Of a stretch of 64,000 nt of DNA, positions 44,520 to 57,300 are shown one piece after another; position 1 is the first letter of the stretch; each line of letters begins with the position of its first letter. The notes under the pieces are model-generated. The model made no database searches. It was not told the origin of the DNA and saw only the letters and a list, made by a program, of their open reading frames with translations. The position numbers and the translations under genes were made by a program. This stretch comes from Numida meleagris (lineage: Eukaryota; Chordata; Aves; Galliformes; Numididae), in assembly GCF_002078875.1 (NCBI RefSeq), contig NC_034421.1:3287076-3351075 (forward strand), in the 5' to 3' direction.

Positions 44520-47500
44520 CCAGTCTGGCTATGTGTTGTTTGTAGGGAATCTTTCCCTAAATGATTAAGTATACCCAGATCAGTAGGAGTGTTTGCTATA
44601 ATTGCTTTACAGTTGCTTTGGATTGTGTTTTCTCAGTTTCTCACAGCTGTTCTGTTTTCGTGTGTTGCTGTGGTTTTATTTTTTGTTTGTTTTTACAACT
44701 CATTAATCTTGACAGGTTAACCTGGTAATTACAGTGGAGTGACTAGAAAATAAATTGGTTTCTTAAACGATTTGGAAACTGATATGAGCCTTGGGAACTC
44801 TGGAGTTGTCTCACTTGCTAGTGAATCTGAAAACTTTCTGAGAAGTAGTCTTTATACATATGTCTTAGGCTCCTTGTTAGTATGTTACTTCATTTCTAAA
44901 GCCGTCCCTGTTTAGAGGGGAAATGTGCACTTAAAGTTGGTGGAGCAACTTTTTAGTGTTCATATCTGTGAGCAGAAATTCTTTTCTGTATATTGACAGA
45001 GTAGTGAAAGACATTGCTGGCCTGCTGCTTTCCCTTTGAGGGCTAGTGGGGAATGAGTATATTCACCTGCCCCCTCTCCAGGACTGGCCAGTGAAATTGC
45101 TAATGTCAGCCCACGGGTACCTGAGCTCACTTACGTAGCACTTTATCTGATGGATCTGAAGTGGAAGGCAGTGAGTATTCTACTTCTTTCCAAACCTGAC
45201 TAACTTACTAACTTTGACTTTCACTGTCAATAAATAAGACAAAAGTTGATTCTATTCTCTTATTGTTTTTTTGTTGTTGTTGTTAAATAAGTTGTTTGAG
45301 TGGATGGACTAACACTAAGAGTGCTGAAAATTTGTGGTTTGTAGTTAGTTGGTATTCTGCAGCAAAGAAAAAAGTAATAGGACTTGAGGGTGTGCAGCCT
45401 GGGAGGCTGTCAGCATTCCTAAAATGGATTTTCAGAGTGCACCCATCCCTTTGGGATGCTTGAGTGGCAGATCGATAGGCTGCAAAGAGCAGCTGGGATT
45501 ACGGTCCTGCCAGAGTCTGCCATCATTCTGGGACCTTGGTATCACTTTAATCAGGGGAAGAGGGAGGCTTTGATACTGTAATCCCCTTCCAAGTGTCAAC
45601 CTTCAATCTTGCAGCTCTGTTAAATAGAAGCACTGCTGCTCTTCCAGTTTGCTGAGGCCTGACTGGGCTAGATACATAAACCTCTTCTCAAAGCAGAATT
45701 TCTCTTAGAATAAAGTCAGTAATATCTAGATTACCTTTCATTCCTTCCTAATGCAAGAAAAAAACATAGACCTTGGGGTGATCTCCTCTCCTTGTGCTGC
45801 TGATGTGAGTTTGTTTTGTTGCCAGCTAGGGCAATGAAGGGGACTGTTCTGAAGGTGAAGGCTGTCCACCAGAGACTTGCACTGTTCCATGCACCACAAG
45901 GTTAGGAGCTACGATGCACAGGATAGTATTTTCAAACAATTCCAAGTGATCAAATAGTTTGGCCCATGGGAATGTCATTCAGATGTGTTCAGGGAGGTAA
46001 AGAATCAAAGTTAATTGCTGCGTTCCTCTGAGTATGGAAAGGTGTGAAAATGCAGAGAGTCCACCCTGTGCTCTGAGAGATGCACTGAAGAAATGTTATT
46101 TTGCTGCTGCTTCAACTGTTCAAAATTGCCTACTACGGTGCTCTAGATTTGGAGCTGCTTGTGAAAGCCCTCATTAAATTGACAGGTAGCTTAACTTGTT
46201 ATTGTGGAAATAAATTTGGTTGCTATAGAAACCCATTGCTTGTGAGTGGTAGGGCTGTGTAAGGAGTGTTTCAGTAATTGTATGCCCTCCTGGTAAGACA
46301 CTGGTTACGTGCATCGTGCAGCGTTTTCAAGAGCTGTTAAGGAGACGCTGCTGTGTTTTATGAAGGGGAAAACAGCCGTGGAAAGGTGAAAAGAGAGTTT
46401 TTCAACTCTTGTCAGCTGAGACTCTACGAACAGCTTTTAGGTGGGGTTTCTGCATTGGTGGTCTTCCCTGGAGACCCTCCCCCAGGCACGCAGGTTTGGA
46501 ATCGGGTCCGTGCAGCTCTCGCATTTCTCCAAAGTGAGTCGGGGCCAAGGCAGTGCTTCGTTTCTGCCTGATTGAGCTGGAAGTTAATTGCTGCTCTGTA
46601 ATTGCTCCAGTCCTGCAATGAATTCCACACAAGCAGCTTTTGCTGAACCCCTGGGACCTGCACAGTTCAGGGCCAACTTGCTCTGATCTGCTCCAACAGG
46701 CTCATAATGATCGCTACCTGGGATTAAATGAAATGGGTACTTAGTGAAATGCAATTCCCTTCTTTGTCACGGGTAACTTTGATCAGCGTTTTGGGAATGC
46801 TGAGTGAACCTGGAGGCATGCTGGCTCTGCAGCTGCTGGTAGCGCAGTCCCAAACCTCTGGGGGCTCCTGCTAACAACAGCAGTGGCACTGCTGGGCTCA
46901 TTGCCTTTGTCAGTCAGCACGAGTCTGACTGTGTGAGAGGCAGAAGTGGGGAGAATTAACTGGATTAAATTTGATAAACTGCTGTAAACTCTCCAGGCTC
47001 TGAGCTTAAGGCCCTAAGATCAATGAGTGGGTCAGACCTAGGGCAAAGCAGTTGGTATTTCTGGTGCTCCTTGCAGGTAAGGTTGGGTACACGTAAGCCC
47101 TGAGGCTCTGCCATGTGTGCATTTCAGCTCTGCTGGTTCCCATACCAATGCTTGCTTTCAGATCCTGCAAATCTCCTGGCCTTGCTGTGACACATGCAGC
47201 CCTGTGCAAATCACACTTCCTTTCACTGGTTCTGCATCCTTCACCTCTTGTCCTTGTTCTAAGAGACAAGGATTGCAGAACCTCTTGGCCTGTCTTTAGT
47301 ATGTCACCTCATCTGTTCACATAGTTTTATTGTGCGCTTTTTATTTGCCTTCTTTTCCAATGTGAATCTCATTATTTTCTATCTTGTTTCTGCTGATTTT
47401 TCTCTGAAGCCTTTCTGAATATATGCTAATTTTGTAATATTTCATTTCTATGCGGTATCCAAATGATAGTAGCTCTCAGAGGCAGAGAGCAGGACTCTCT

Positions 47501-50500
47501 CCTCCTTATGGCTTATCTTGCAAATGTAATTTTTGTTCAGCACCTTACAAGGGAATTGTCTTTTTGCTTTTTTTTTTCTTGAGTCATTAACCACAGCTTT
47601 ATTTTTATACAGATTATTCAGACTTGCACCATCTGCCCTGAGATCTGTTTTCTCTAATAGATATCTGGGAAGGAAATGATCATTTTTAGTCTCAATAAAT
47701 TTCATCCATGAGAATGAGTCTTTCTTATTAATACAACTAACATTATGAAAGGAAGTTAATTGACTGGGCAGAAGTACTTAGATTTCGTGGTGTGTTTTGG
47801 GTTGCATCATGTTCTCTGCTATTTTTACTCCCAGCGTAACTTATTTAGGGCTGCTCCTATCTGCTTATTGATCCTCAATCAAAATGAGCTCTGTTGATGC
47901 CTAGTAATGTTTTAAGGCTTCTGTGCAGTAGCAGAAGATTGATGTCTCACCAGCAGTGTTCTAAAAGCAAGGTGCTATTCCCAGATTGCTGTTTAATCCA
48001 CATCAAAGCAGACCTTCAAGCAGCCGGTGGAGAAGTATTTTGATATGTGTGTGAGCAAAATTTGGATACTGCAAGGGCTGAATCGAAGGGATCTGAGAGT
48101 GCCACAGACCAAACTTTGGAAGAAACCAGGCTGAGCTCCTTACCAAGCACTGCTCCTGGCTGCCACACCTCCGGGTGCACAGGGCTGTGCTCACCCTTGT
48201 GCAGGTACCTGCTGCTGCTGAGCGCAAACCTGGGCTTGCCTTCTTCTCTAGAGTTCCTTCAGTTCTTAAAGATGAGTAAAAACCAAAGAAGAATAAATAT
48301 CATTCTAGTAGTTGAAAATGCGCGGATCAAAACTAGAGATACTTGATAGGAAATGCAAGTAAATCAAGAGAGAGATCGAAGTATTGACATTTCCTATGGG
48401 AACGTGTCCCAGACACTTATCTCTCTGCCATGCTTAGCACACCAACAACGTAATTTTGTAGGTCGAGTGATGGTTGATCTATGCTCTAATTGTTTATCTA
48501 ATGACCTGTTTACCTGAGAGCTGCTCTGGGTACAAGGTTCAGGGTTCTTGGTCCTTTCCCTCAAGGTTTGAATGTCTCCTGAGCCATGTCAGTGGAGGAG
48601 GAAGAATACCCTTCTACACTGTAATTACATACTGTGATAATTATGTACCAAAATAGATCCTAAGGGACTGAGAACCAGTTCTGTAACTTGGTGCAATTCT
48701 CTTTTTTTTTTCCTGTCCTTTGTTTTTTCCCCTAGTAAGAACTGCAAATGGAATGACGCATCAGTCCTTGAGCAATGCAGAAATTTACATCAGTCCTTCT
48801 GCAGAAGAGGCTTTGGAAGGTGACCTTGGGCGCTTCTATTCCCAAAGAACTTAAGTATTTTCTGTCAGTGTTCCTCTGTTTGAATCTTGGCTGAAAACAG
48901 AGCTCAGAGGTCCTGTGCCCCTCCTGCCTGTGTGGGGATGAGTTGGGTGCAGCGTTACTATGGCCCATGCACTGACCCAGTACAATTTCCCATGCATCTT
49001 GCACCAGCTGCTAGTTTTCCATCTAGTGTTTGTGACTTCAGTCACAATGTAAAGCTTTACAATTTCAGCACTCTACACATAATTGTGATTTCTGTGGAAA
49101 CCTGTAGTGCAACGTTCCTTTTACGAAGAGATGAGGTGGTGATAGCGCTGCAAGAAATCTAGGTAGGCTGTTAACCAAATCTAGACATGAAAGTTCTTTT
49201 GATTGTATTTTGTAACAAAAGATTGTCCTGATGGATCCAAGCGAAGGTCCCAATGACAGATTGTGACCTAACAGATCCCAAGGAAAAAAAAAAAAGGATT
49301 TGATGTTTTTTCATAACAGAGTAGCATCTGCATATTTTGTGCCTGCGGTCTTGCTTCTCAAAAGCAATCCAGATATATCCATTTTCTTTCCTGGGAAATT
49401 CTGGTGTAGTACCCTCATAAGACAGGTTTTTGGAGGCCTGCTGGCACTTTCAATAGAAAGGATAAGGTCAGCGAGGGAATGTACTCCTTTCTTCAGCAGG
49501 TACAAAGGATAAACAAAGCATTTCACATTCAGGGTCCAAGGAAATAATCAAAAGTAAAGAGAATATCTCTGTGCGTCATCTTTATCTGGCTTGGAACACT
49601 CCTGCAGGGTTTTGTGTGGGCTCTGCTATGCGGTCAGTGTACCAGTCACTTCTATAAACTCACTGCCTGGGAGTGTTTCATCCCTTCTTTAAGGTTTGGC
49701 TGAAATTGGCCAATAAATTTGGTTGTTATTGGGGCAGGAGGAATTGTAACTGAGAGTGATGGTGCTGTCATAAGTCGTCTCTCCCCTAGGAAATCAAAAA
49801 GATTGCGGGCATGCTTTTTGCTGCCCTGGTTATTTTGTGGTTTCTTTACAGCTCTGTTTATGAACCTTACCTCAGGCCTTGGTGCTGAGTTACTGTTGTT
49901 GCTGCCTGACAGATGTGTTTTCCAGAGGATGACGAGGAGGAGAAGGGATGGAGAGAAAGGCTTCTGTTGTGGAAAGAATTGAGAAGCTGCCAGTGTTTTT
50001 GTGGGAATTGTGATTTTCTTGCAAAAATTCTTCTATTGTAGAAAGTTAATTACTTATTGATCTTGCTGTTGATGGAAAGATGGCCTAGTGCTGGTCTTTT
50101 GCCAGCACTTCCTTCACTCCTAATGGATTCTCCACTAGAATCTCAATGACTGACTTGCAGGGACTCAGCCCTGAGCAGTCCCCATCACCTCTGCTGTAAC
50201 CACAGCAAGGCTGCATCCATCCCTCCAGGACTCAGGGCTAACAGCAGGACTGTTCTGATTGCAAATATCAGCCCGGGCAGCACCTCCTTTGAAGGGTCTC
50301 GAATGCCCCTGAGCTACGCTTATCAAGCAAAACACGTCAAGACAAGGAAATGAGGAAACAAGTCACAAGGGAGGAGTGGTTAGTGTTTAAAAGCAAAGTG
50401 GAAATGTAGGATGTAATGGATGAAGGGAGAAGAAACTTTAGGACTAGAGATGTAGGATGGAGACACTCTGTGTGTGTGTGTGTGATACAAAGTGGTAAAA

Positions 50501-53500
50501 GAAAAGCAAAGAAGAGTTGGAAGTAAATTGTGAGGGTGGTGGATGAGAAGAGGAATATGAGGGACAAGACCAAAGGGCAGATTAATGGAAAGGCAGAGGA
50601 TGAGGTGCCTGGTATGGACCTGAGTGCAGAACATAAGGAATGATGGATGGAAGGCAGGGATTTGGAGGACAACGTATGGGGAATGCCCCACTAGGGATTG
50701 CTTGTCCTGAAGAGAACAAAGATTGTGCAGTAAGGAGGAATAAAAGGAAGAGACTCGTGGCATGAAGGAAGATGAGCCATGATCTACAATAGTATTTTCA
50801 CTCTTTGAGGATCCCTCAGTGTTTTCTCTGTGGACACAAGGTCCCTGGCCTTTCTGTGCCGTCTTCTGGGAATTTCCCAGAATTTGATCTGGGATGACAC
50901 ACTCAATCTTCTCACCATCTTCCCCAACATTAAAATGTGATACATTTCAGAAATGTGTCCCTGAAAAGAGCTTTGATATCCAGTGGTTGCATTGGCTGTG
51001 TGCAGTCCTGACTCTTAGAGTGGTGATGGAGTCCGTAGCTTGGCTCATCGTGGGCTCTGATGCTGCGTTAGGACACAGAGCTCTGCTCTATGGCTCATTG
51101 CACTTCATTAAGGAGAGAGGCAGGGCTGAACTTCTAAAACACTGATTGTTTTGCCCTGATGATTGTTTCTTTTGTCAGTGAATCGGGCAAGGAATGAAAC
51201 AGAAATAGTCAAGCTCTCTAACAGATGAGGCATGAGGCCCCTGCTACCAATACCCATAGTCATTTCCAGACAACAAGGTCAGAAAACATTGCTTTTTGGT
51301 GGGTAGAAAGGGGGAAGAGATGTCCCTGCAACATAGCATGCTCTCAGAAAGCAGCTCTGCTACAATCAACGCTCCTACAAGCAGCACTTAGCAGAGCAGC
51401 ACTGAATTGCATTCAAGGACAGGTCCTACAGAAACAATCAGAGGCTGAGTATGTGACATGCTGCGCGGCTGCCTCAAGAGCCACCACTATTCTCCTCAGC
51501 ACTTGCTCTGTTTCAGTCTGAACCTAAAGAGCTGTAAATGCAACACAAACTGTCCACTTAGGAAAGCAGTCACATGGGTGTGTTTTTCAGCCAAATTTAA
51601 ACATTCTTTTTTAATTTTTTTTTTAATTTTTTTTTTTGCAACAGGTGACATTGGTGATAATCAGAATGAGTTACGCTCCATCTCCCTCTTAGCCAAAACT
51701 CACCTCTTAGGCAGAGAAAATAACATGTACAGAGGTGTTCATAATCCTAATCTAATCCACACTTGAAGTATAAACTTTAATCTGAGCAAGCCATGTGACA
51801 GCGTGCTGCTGCCACTGAATGTGTTGCCTTGGGCTTTTCTCAAGGTGACGATACTCAAACCTTGTGCCTTTGCAAATCTCACTTCTCCACAGCCTCTTCC
51901 CCATTCTGACCAGCAGTGAGACTTAAACTGAAGTGTGAGAAACGTGACTGTGTTCTTCCTCTTCCCTCCTGTGTGGGGCCTGCAGATGGTGCCAACAGCT
52001 GGCGAAAGCAGTGTCAGTCCCCACTTGGGGAAGGAGTGACAGAATACAAGTCCAGGAGGAGCAGGATGCTCTCTGGCACCAAGAGATTGCAATTTTGGGA
52101 TTGCTAAGAGCAGGAGAAGCAGGTTCAGGGGGGGGGGCATGCCTTAACACGTATTTTAGCTTCTGTGTTGCTGAAAAGCAGCAAGGAGTGGGAGCTTACA
52201 TTTTCTAGATGACTTTTTCCACCCTATCACAATTCTTCTTTCTGTTCTGCGTGCGTTAGCTGTTAGTTTCAATTTAAGACAAACAAGGTGTTAACAGAGT
52301 GCGAGAGAAGAGGAAAACCTCATTTTCCCAGCAGTGCTCTCCTCCTACAAGATGGAGCCCACACCACCTTTTTCCCAGGGTAAACATGTGGATGCTGCCC
52401 ATATCCAATGGCTCCCTGACTAATAGAACCAAATGTAAATGCCTGAGAAATATCTTTGCCTTTCTTCCCTGCCGTTCCTGCGTGTTGCTGTGGAGCCGGG
52501 AGGTGCGATGCACGCCTGGAATGCTCTTTGGGTGAGCAGATGTTTGGCTGTGGGAGCAGCTGGAGACTGCTGCAAGCTCTCTTCCAGCTAATGAGCATTT
52601 CAGGTCTGATTGCAGCCAGGAGAAGCAGTGTGGTGATAGGTGAAGACCTCGATAAGAGCTAGCCTGGACGTGAACAGCGGGAATGAGTTCTTTTTGGAAC
52701 ATACATCTACAGCCAGAAGACTTCTCTGTAACGAACTTTTTTTTTTTTCCCAATTGCTCTTTTTCCAGCTTTTTAAACATGTTTCAAATAAAGTCATTCT
52801 GGTCATTCAATTGAATAGTGACTCCGTGCCAAAGCAGAACTGGCTGCTCTCCTCTCGTGGGTCTGCCAAGAAACATCTAAAGATGACATTCTCAGGTAGG
52901 TTCACACATTCCTCAAATGGATCAAGACCATTTTTACAGCCACAGCAGCACTTGCAAAAAATCCTCCATGCTCTGTCTGACTTGTGGTGACACTGGGCAC
53001 TGTCTCCATCCCTCTGTGCCTCCTGCTTTGCTCCCTGTCAGGAAGATGAGGGGTAGTTCACTGCAGGGATAAGGAAACTTAAATTATGTTTATTTGTAAA
53101 ATGCCTCAAACTCCTGCAGTGGGATGCAGTACAAGCTTGTCGACGGCATAAGAATGCAACCAGTTTTCTTTATTAAGCAGGAAGCGGTGCAACTATGAAG
53201 CAGAAAGGTCAGGAAAACTTGTCCCTTGGGCCTGACTCTCTCACATAAACAAAGATACAAAAAAAGAAAGATAAAATAAGCACAGTGTGTCTGTAAAACA
53301 AACCTGGGCCAGCAAGGCTTGAGCCAAACCTCTATTTACTAAACCTCACGTGACCTGCAAGCAACGAAGGACCAGAAATGAGGGAAAACTCGAGTTTTCC
53401 GAGTGCCTACATCTCCATTACATGCCTTTGGGCTGAATCACCACGAAAAGTTGCAGCGTGGAGAGCTATTTAAAGCAAAGACTGGGACACTGGAGTCTGA

Positions 53501-53740
53501 TGCACTGCTTTGAGGCTGCATCCCTGCAGGGAGGCTGTGTCACCAGTTGGACCATTTGCTGCAGCTGTTGTGAAGGGCACGGGGCAGTGCGACGTGCCCA
53601 GTTCCCTGCCGTAAAACCTATGCTTTAAGCTGATGTTAAGAAATGCAAAACTTGGGGACTGAGAGCTCAGAAGCGGAATGTGGAAGTATCGTTTGAAGCT
53701 TTGAGAACTGCTGGAACGGAGGCTCCAGCCCACGGCCAAC
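44520..53740. other. Spacer between EIF3B and the CHST12 promoter
   Basis: No recognisable exon or RNA gene was found in 9.2 kb. It holds simple repeats: GTT units at about 45273-45284, a TG repeat at 50469-50484 and a run of 10 G at about 52128-52137. A purine-rich tract lies at about 50330-50760. Long open frames (for example 52274-52780, - strand) have no family resemblance and no clear splice signals at their ends. Confidence 0.6.
50469..50484. repeat. (TG)8 microsatellite
   Basis: Eight TG units lie inside a longer purine-rich stretch of the + strand. It is probably polymorphic. Confidence 0.85.
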
Positions 53741-54080
53741 AGTCATTTATTCAGCGCTCACCACCCGCAGCTTTCTGCTGCTGCCCCAGGCTCGCTGCGG
53801 GTGCGGGGCGGGCGATGAGGGGTCCCCCCAGCGCTCAGGACGATCCCTTTGCTCCCGGACTGGCTGCGGGGCCTCCGTACGCCGGGTCTGTGGGGCCGGA
53901 GCCCCGCTCCCTTCGGGGCTGAGGGCGCTCCCTGCGCGGCAGGCCGCGGCTCGGGCCGGCAGAGGCGACGCCCGGAACGGGAGCGCGTCCCCCGGCACCC
54001 CGCCGCTCCGGGCCGGGCCTCCCGCCGACGGGCGGAGCAGCGCCTGCGCCGCGGCCCCGCGGAGCTGCCCGTGCCCGGCG

Positions 54081-54090
54081 TCTCGCGAGA
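54081..54090. promoter_or_regulatory. TCTCGCGAGA palindromic promoter element
   Basis: A perfect 10-base copy of the CGCG element bound by BANP (and earlier linked to Kaiso/ZBTB33), typical of TATA-less CpG-island promoters and usually close to the transcription start. Its place, about 300 bases before the proposed exon 1 donor, fits a start near 54.1-54.2 kb. Confidence 0.65.
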
Positions 54091-54129
54091 GGCGGCAGCA
54101 GCGGGGGGCGGCGGGACGGGACGGGACGG

Positions 54130-54385
54130 GCGGCGAGGGGGGAGGAGGGGGAAGGGGACGTAGGAAAGCATTGCCGCCAGCCCCGCTGCCCGTGCGGGAG
54201 GTGAGCGCGGGGCCGCCCACGGCGGGGCGGGGCGGGGCGGGGCAGGCGGCCGCGGGTATCAGCGTCGCGGCCCTTCGCTGAGGAGTGCCGGCGGGAGCAG
54301 CCGACCCCTCGCTTCGTTGCCGCACGGCCGGGGGCCGAGACAGGCGGCGGTCCCGAGGGCGGCCGGGACCTCCCGGTGGCGGCAG
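54130..54385 (+). other. CHST12: Candidate non-coding exon 1 of CHST12
   Basis: The 3' end is set by a strong donor, GGCAG|gtaagg at 54386. The 5' end is a guess, placed just after the TCTCGCGAGA element. An upstream donor at 54201 (GAG|gtgagc) could give a shorter form. It would splice to the acceptor tttccag at 59420. Confidence 0.45.
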
Positions 54386-57300
54386 GTAAGGGCAGCGCCC
54401 GGCCCCGCCGTGCCCGCATCCGTGCGGCGCCTCCGGGGGCTGCGCTGCGCGAGGGCTTCAGCCCCGTCCTGTGCCGTCCCTCCCCCGGCGGGGCGGTGGG
54501 TGAGCGCGGCGGTGCGCAGACGTTGGCTTTCCCCCTTCGCTACCGGTGCTGGGCCTGGGGCTTTAAAGCAGCCCCTCGGGTGGGTGTTCGCGGAGTTCTG
54601 TGTGCGCTCTCGGTGCTGCTCCGGGGCTCAAAGCCGGGAAGCGGTGCCCTGGGAGAGAGGTTTCCGTCCACGGGAGGTGCGCGGCTGTTAGCAGCTGACC
54701 CATCGCTGCAGAGTGGCGGCAGCCCGGACCGTGATTAACGGCTGTAAAACTTTAAAGACAAAACTTCAGATGGAGCTGAGCTACAAGCGGTAGAAGACTG
54801 CACTTAAATAAAGCATTTCCGAGGCGAACGCAGGCAGTGCGAGCTGCAGGGCGCTGATTTCGAGCCTTTCGGAGCTGATGTTGACATGCACCAAAGGTTC
54901 CAGGTTTGTGTTGGCCGTGGGCACAGGGACACGCTGCGCTCTTTTGTGCTCGTGCGTCTGGGAGCACTCGGAGCTCGAGGTGGGTGTCAGGAGCGAGCAC
55001 TGTGTGCTGTCTTTGGGCTGTTTCCTGCTGGAAGCCTCGGGAATAGGGTTATCGAGGTGACTTCCCAGGGTGGGTATTAAGAGAGAGGAGCCTGGCACTG
55101 CCATGCCCATGCAAACCTGGCTCTGTAGTCGCGGTGAGGCACTGGTGGCATAGCTGTGTCAATTAAGATGTTCTTTTATTTCATTTTCATTTACACCATG
55201 CATTTATGTGAATCAGTAAATGCTGAATGTTGTTACCTGGGTTAAAACTTCCCTGCTCTGGAAAGCATGCTGGGTTTTGGAGAGCTTAGGAGAAGCAATC
55301 TGTTGAGTGATGGCCAACTGTGTCAAGTTTGTTCTGGTTATTGGTGCGTTGTCCATTTGCTGTGGGTGAGGGGAGCTCGTTCCCCCGCACTTAGAGAGAT
55401 TCACTTGGTTTTACTGCTCTGCAGCCTGCTGACTCCCTGAGCCTCACCAGCAACAGGTGTGTTCTGCTGCACGTGGGTGCAGGAAGCAGCATGGGCTGGG
55501 TGGTGACTGCTGGTGAATCAAGTTGCTACAAGGGCAGGCGCTGGTTTAAATTTATTTTCTGCGCACTTCAAAAAGTTCTCATTCCACTGCTTTCCACCTT
55601 CAGAAGTGAAGGCTGAACAAGCTGTGTGACGTCCTGCAGCTCCCCACGTGTGGGTGAACAGGCTCTGCAGCAGGTGAGCCGGTGCTCAGTGCCTGGGCTG
55701 TGTCTGTACGTCCCCATCAGGAGCCAGGAGCAAACCTGGGAGGATGCAGAGCGAGGAGAAATGCAAGCTGCAGCGAAGCCTTTGGAGGCACAGTCCTGTT
55801 AACAGTGGGGCTATGCCCACTGTCTTCAGCATAGACCTGTATGTAAGCTCTTACTTTCTGTAGACCTTACTGCTCCAGCAAGGGAACAAGCGGAGCTGGA
55901 GTTACGTTATGCAATGAGAGAGCATCGCTGCACAGATATGCTGTGGAGAGGACAGGAATTGCTTAAGCTGCCGTTTGCCCTCTGAACGAACGGTTATGAA
56001 CTGGCTGTGAAGTGCAAGTGAGGTTTCCAAATCCCCAAGGAACCGGCTCTGCAATAGCTTTTGTAGTTAGTGCTGAGGAGGCCTCCCCGTCATCTCTGGT
56101 TTAAGTAGACTTTGAGCCATCTAGAGAGGTGGTTATTTGACATGGCACCTTGTGACAGGAGGGGATGGGAGCGGTGACTTTGCACCTTGGTGTCTTTCAG
56201 GACCGAGCCTGGGAGAAAAGCAACTTTACCCCCAGGCCAAGTTCAGGTTGGAGATAATCCTGTGACGGCTGTTCAGAGGCTGTGTAGGATGATTATAGCA
56301 CTTGGGCCGTTTCCCAGTTTGCCGGCATCGTGTCACAGAAGCAGCTTTGTATGGATCCTGGTGCACATTCTTGTTGGCTGGTGACTTTGGGTTAGACTTG
56401 AATGTAAATTCTTGGCTTCTCCTGGAGGTTTTCCTCTTGATTCTGGCAAGGGGAGAATGAAGGCACATTCCCTCTGATGTGCTCAGAGACCTCTAATTTG
56501 TGCTTTCAGCCTGGCATCCTTTATGAAGTGCACAGAAAGAGGATGTATCATAGTCAATAGAGTAACTCTGTGTTCTGCAGCAGCTTTCTCAGGAGAAGAA
56601 ATTAAGTTGCGCTACTGTTCTTTTCCAGGGTTCCTCTCAGTCGCTGACAGAGTCAATGGAAGCGGAGTCATTTCAATTCTGTGCTGCTCTCTGCTTTGTG
56701 CCTTGGGAAAGCCAAATGCTGCGGCTGCGTGCTGTGTCCTGGAAAGCAGGCACGAACCCTCGGGCTTCTGGAGGGAGCAATGTGATCGGGGTGGCTCTAA
56801 CAAGGAGCATCGTTCCATTTACCCAGAGGAATGTGGGCTTGCTGTGCCACACACGGCGCCAGGCATCTTCCATTGGTGCCGAGAGCGTGATCAGTCTGTG
56901 CTGGGGTGGGACAGCTCTGCAAAAGTGCTGGCAGGCTGCTGTGCGGCCCGGAGCTGTGGGTGCTGCTGGGCATGGGGAGATGGCAAGAAAGGATGGATGC
57001 TCTTGGAGCTTTCCAGACTTACTGCATTCCAGCCACCCTGAAACCCAGCGTGCTAGGGATTGTGTACACAGCAGGCACCGTATTCATCCAGAGTAGGAAG
57101 CTTTCCCTGTCCCGAGCAGCTAACTGTCTCAAAAGCAAAAACAGATTCAGGCAAAACGCACAGCCAGAGATGTGCCAAGCAGTAGGCTTGGCAGCATCAC
57201 TCCATTATCTTCTGTTGTTGGATGGAGATGTTGGCCTGGAGTGCTGACGCATGTATGTAATTTTCCCCTTCCTTAACTCCATGCTCATCTCTGGGTGCTT

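Larger units (their letters stand above)
53750..54720. promoter_or_regulatory. CHST12: CpG island, probable CHST12 promoter
   Basis: About 1 kb of dense CpG lies 4.8 kb upstream of the CHST12 coding exon. It contains a perfect TCTCGCGAGA at 54081-54090, a GGGAC repeat able to form a G-quadruplex (54113-54130), a GGGGC repeat of GC boxes (about 54223-54242) and two good splice donors, GAG|gtgagc (after 54200) and CAG|gtaagg (after 54385). It is assigned to CHST12 because that is the next gene on the strand and no other exon is recognisable. Confidence 0.7.

Noticed and set aside
52274..52780. 168-codon open frame on the - strand between EIF3B and CHST12
   Set aside because: No family resemblance, and overlapped by other open frames; no promoter or splice evidence.
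53680..54738. Open frames up to 194 codons in the CHST12 CpG island
   Set aside because: Low-complexity Arg/Pro/Gly/Ala composition in several frames at once; no homologue recognised.
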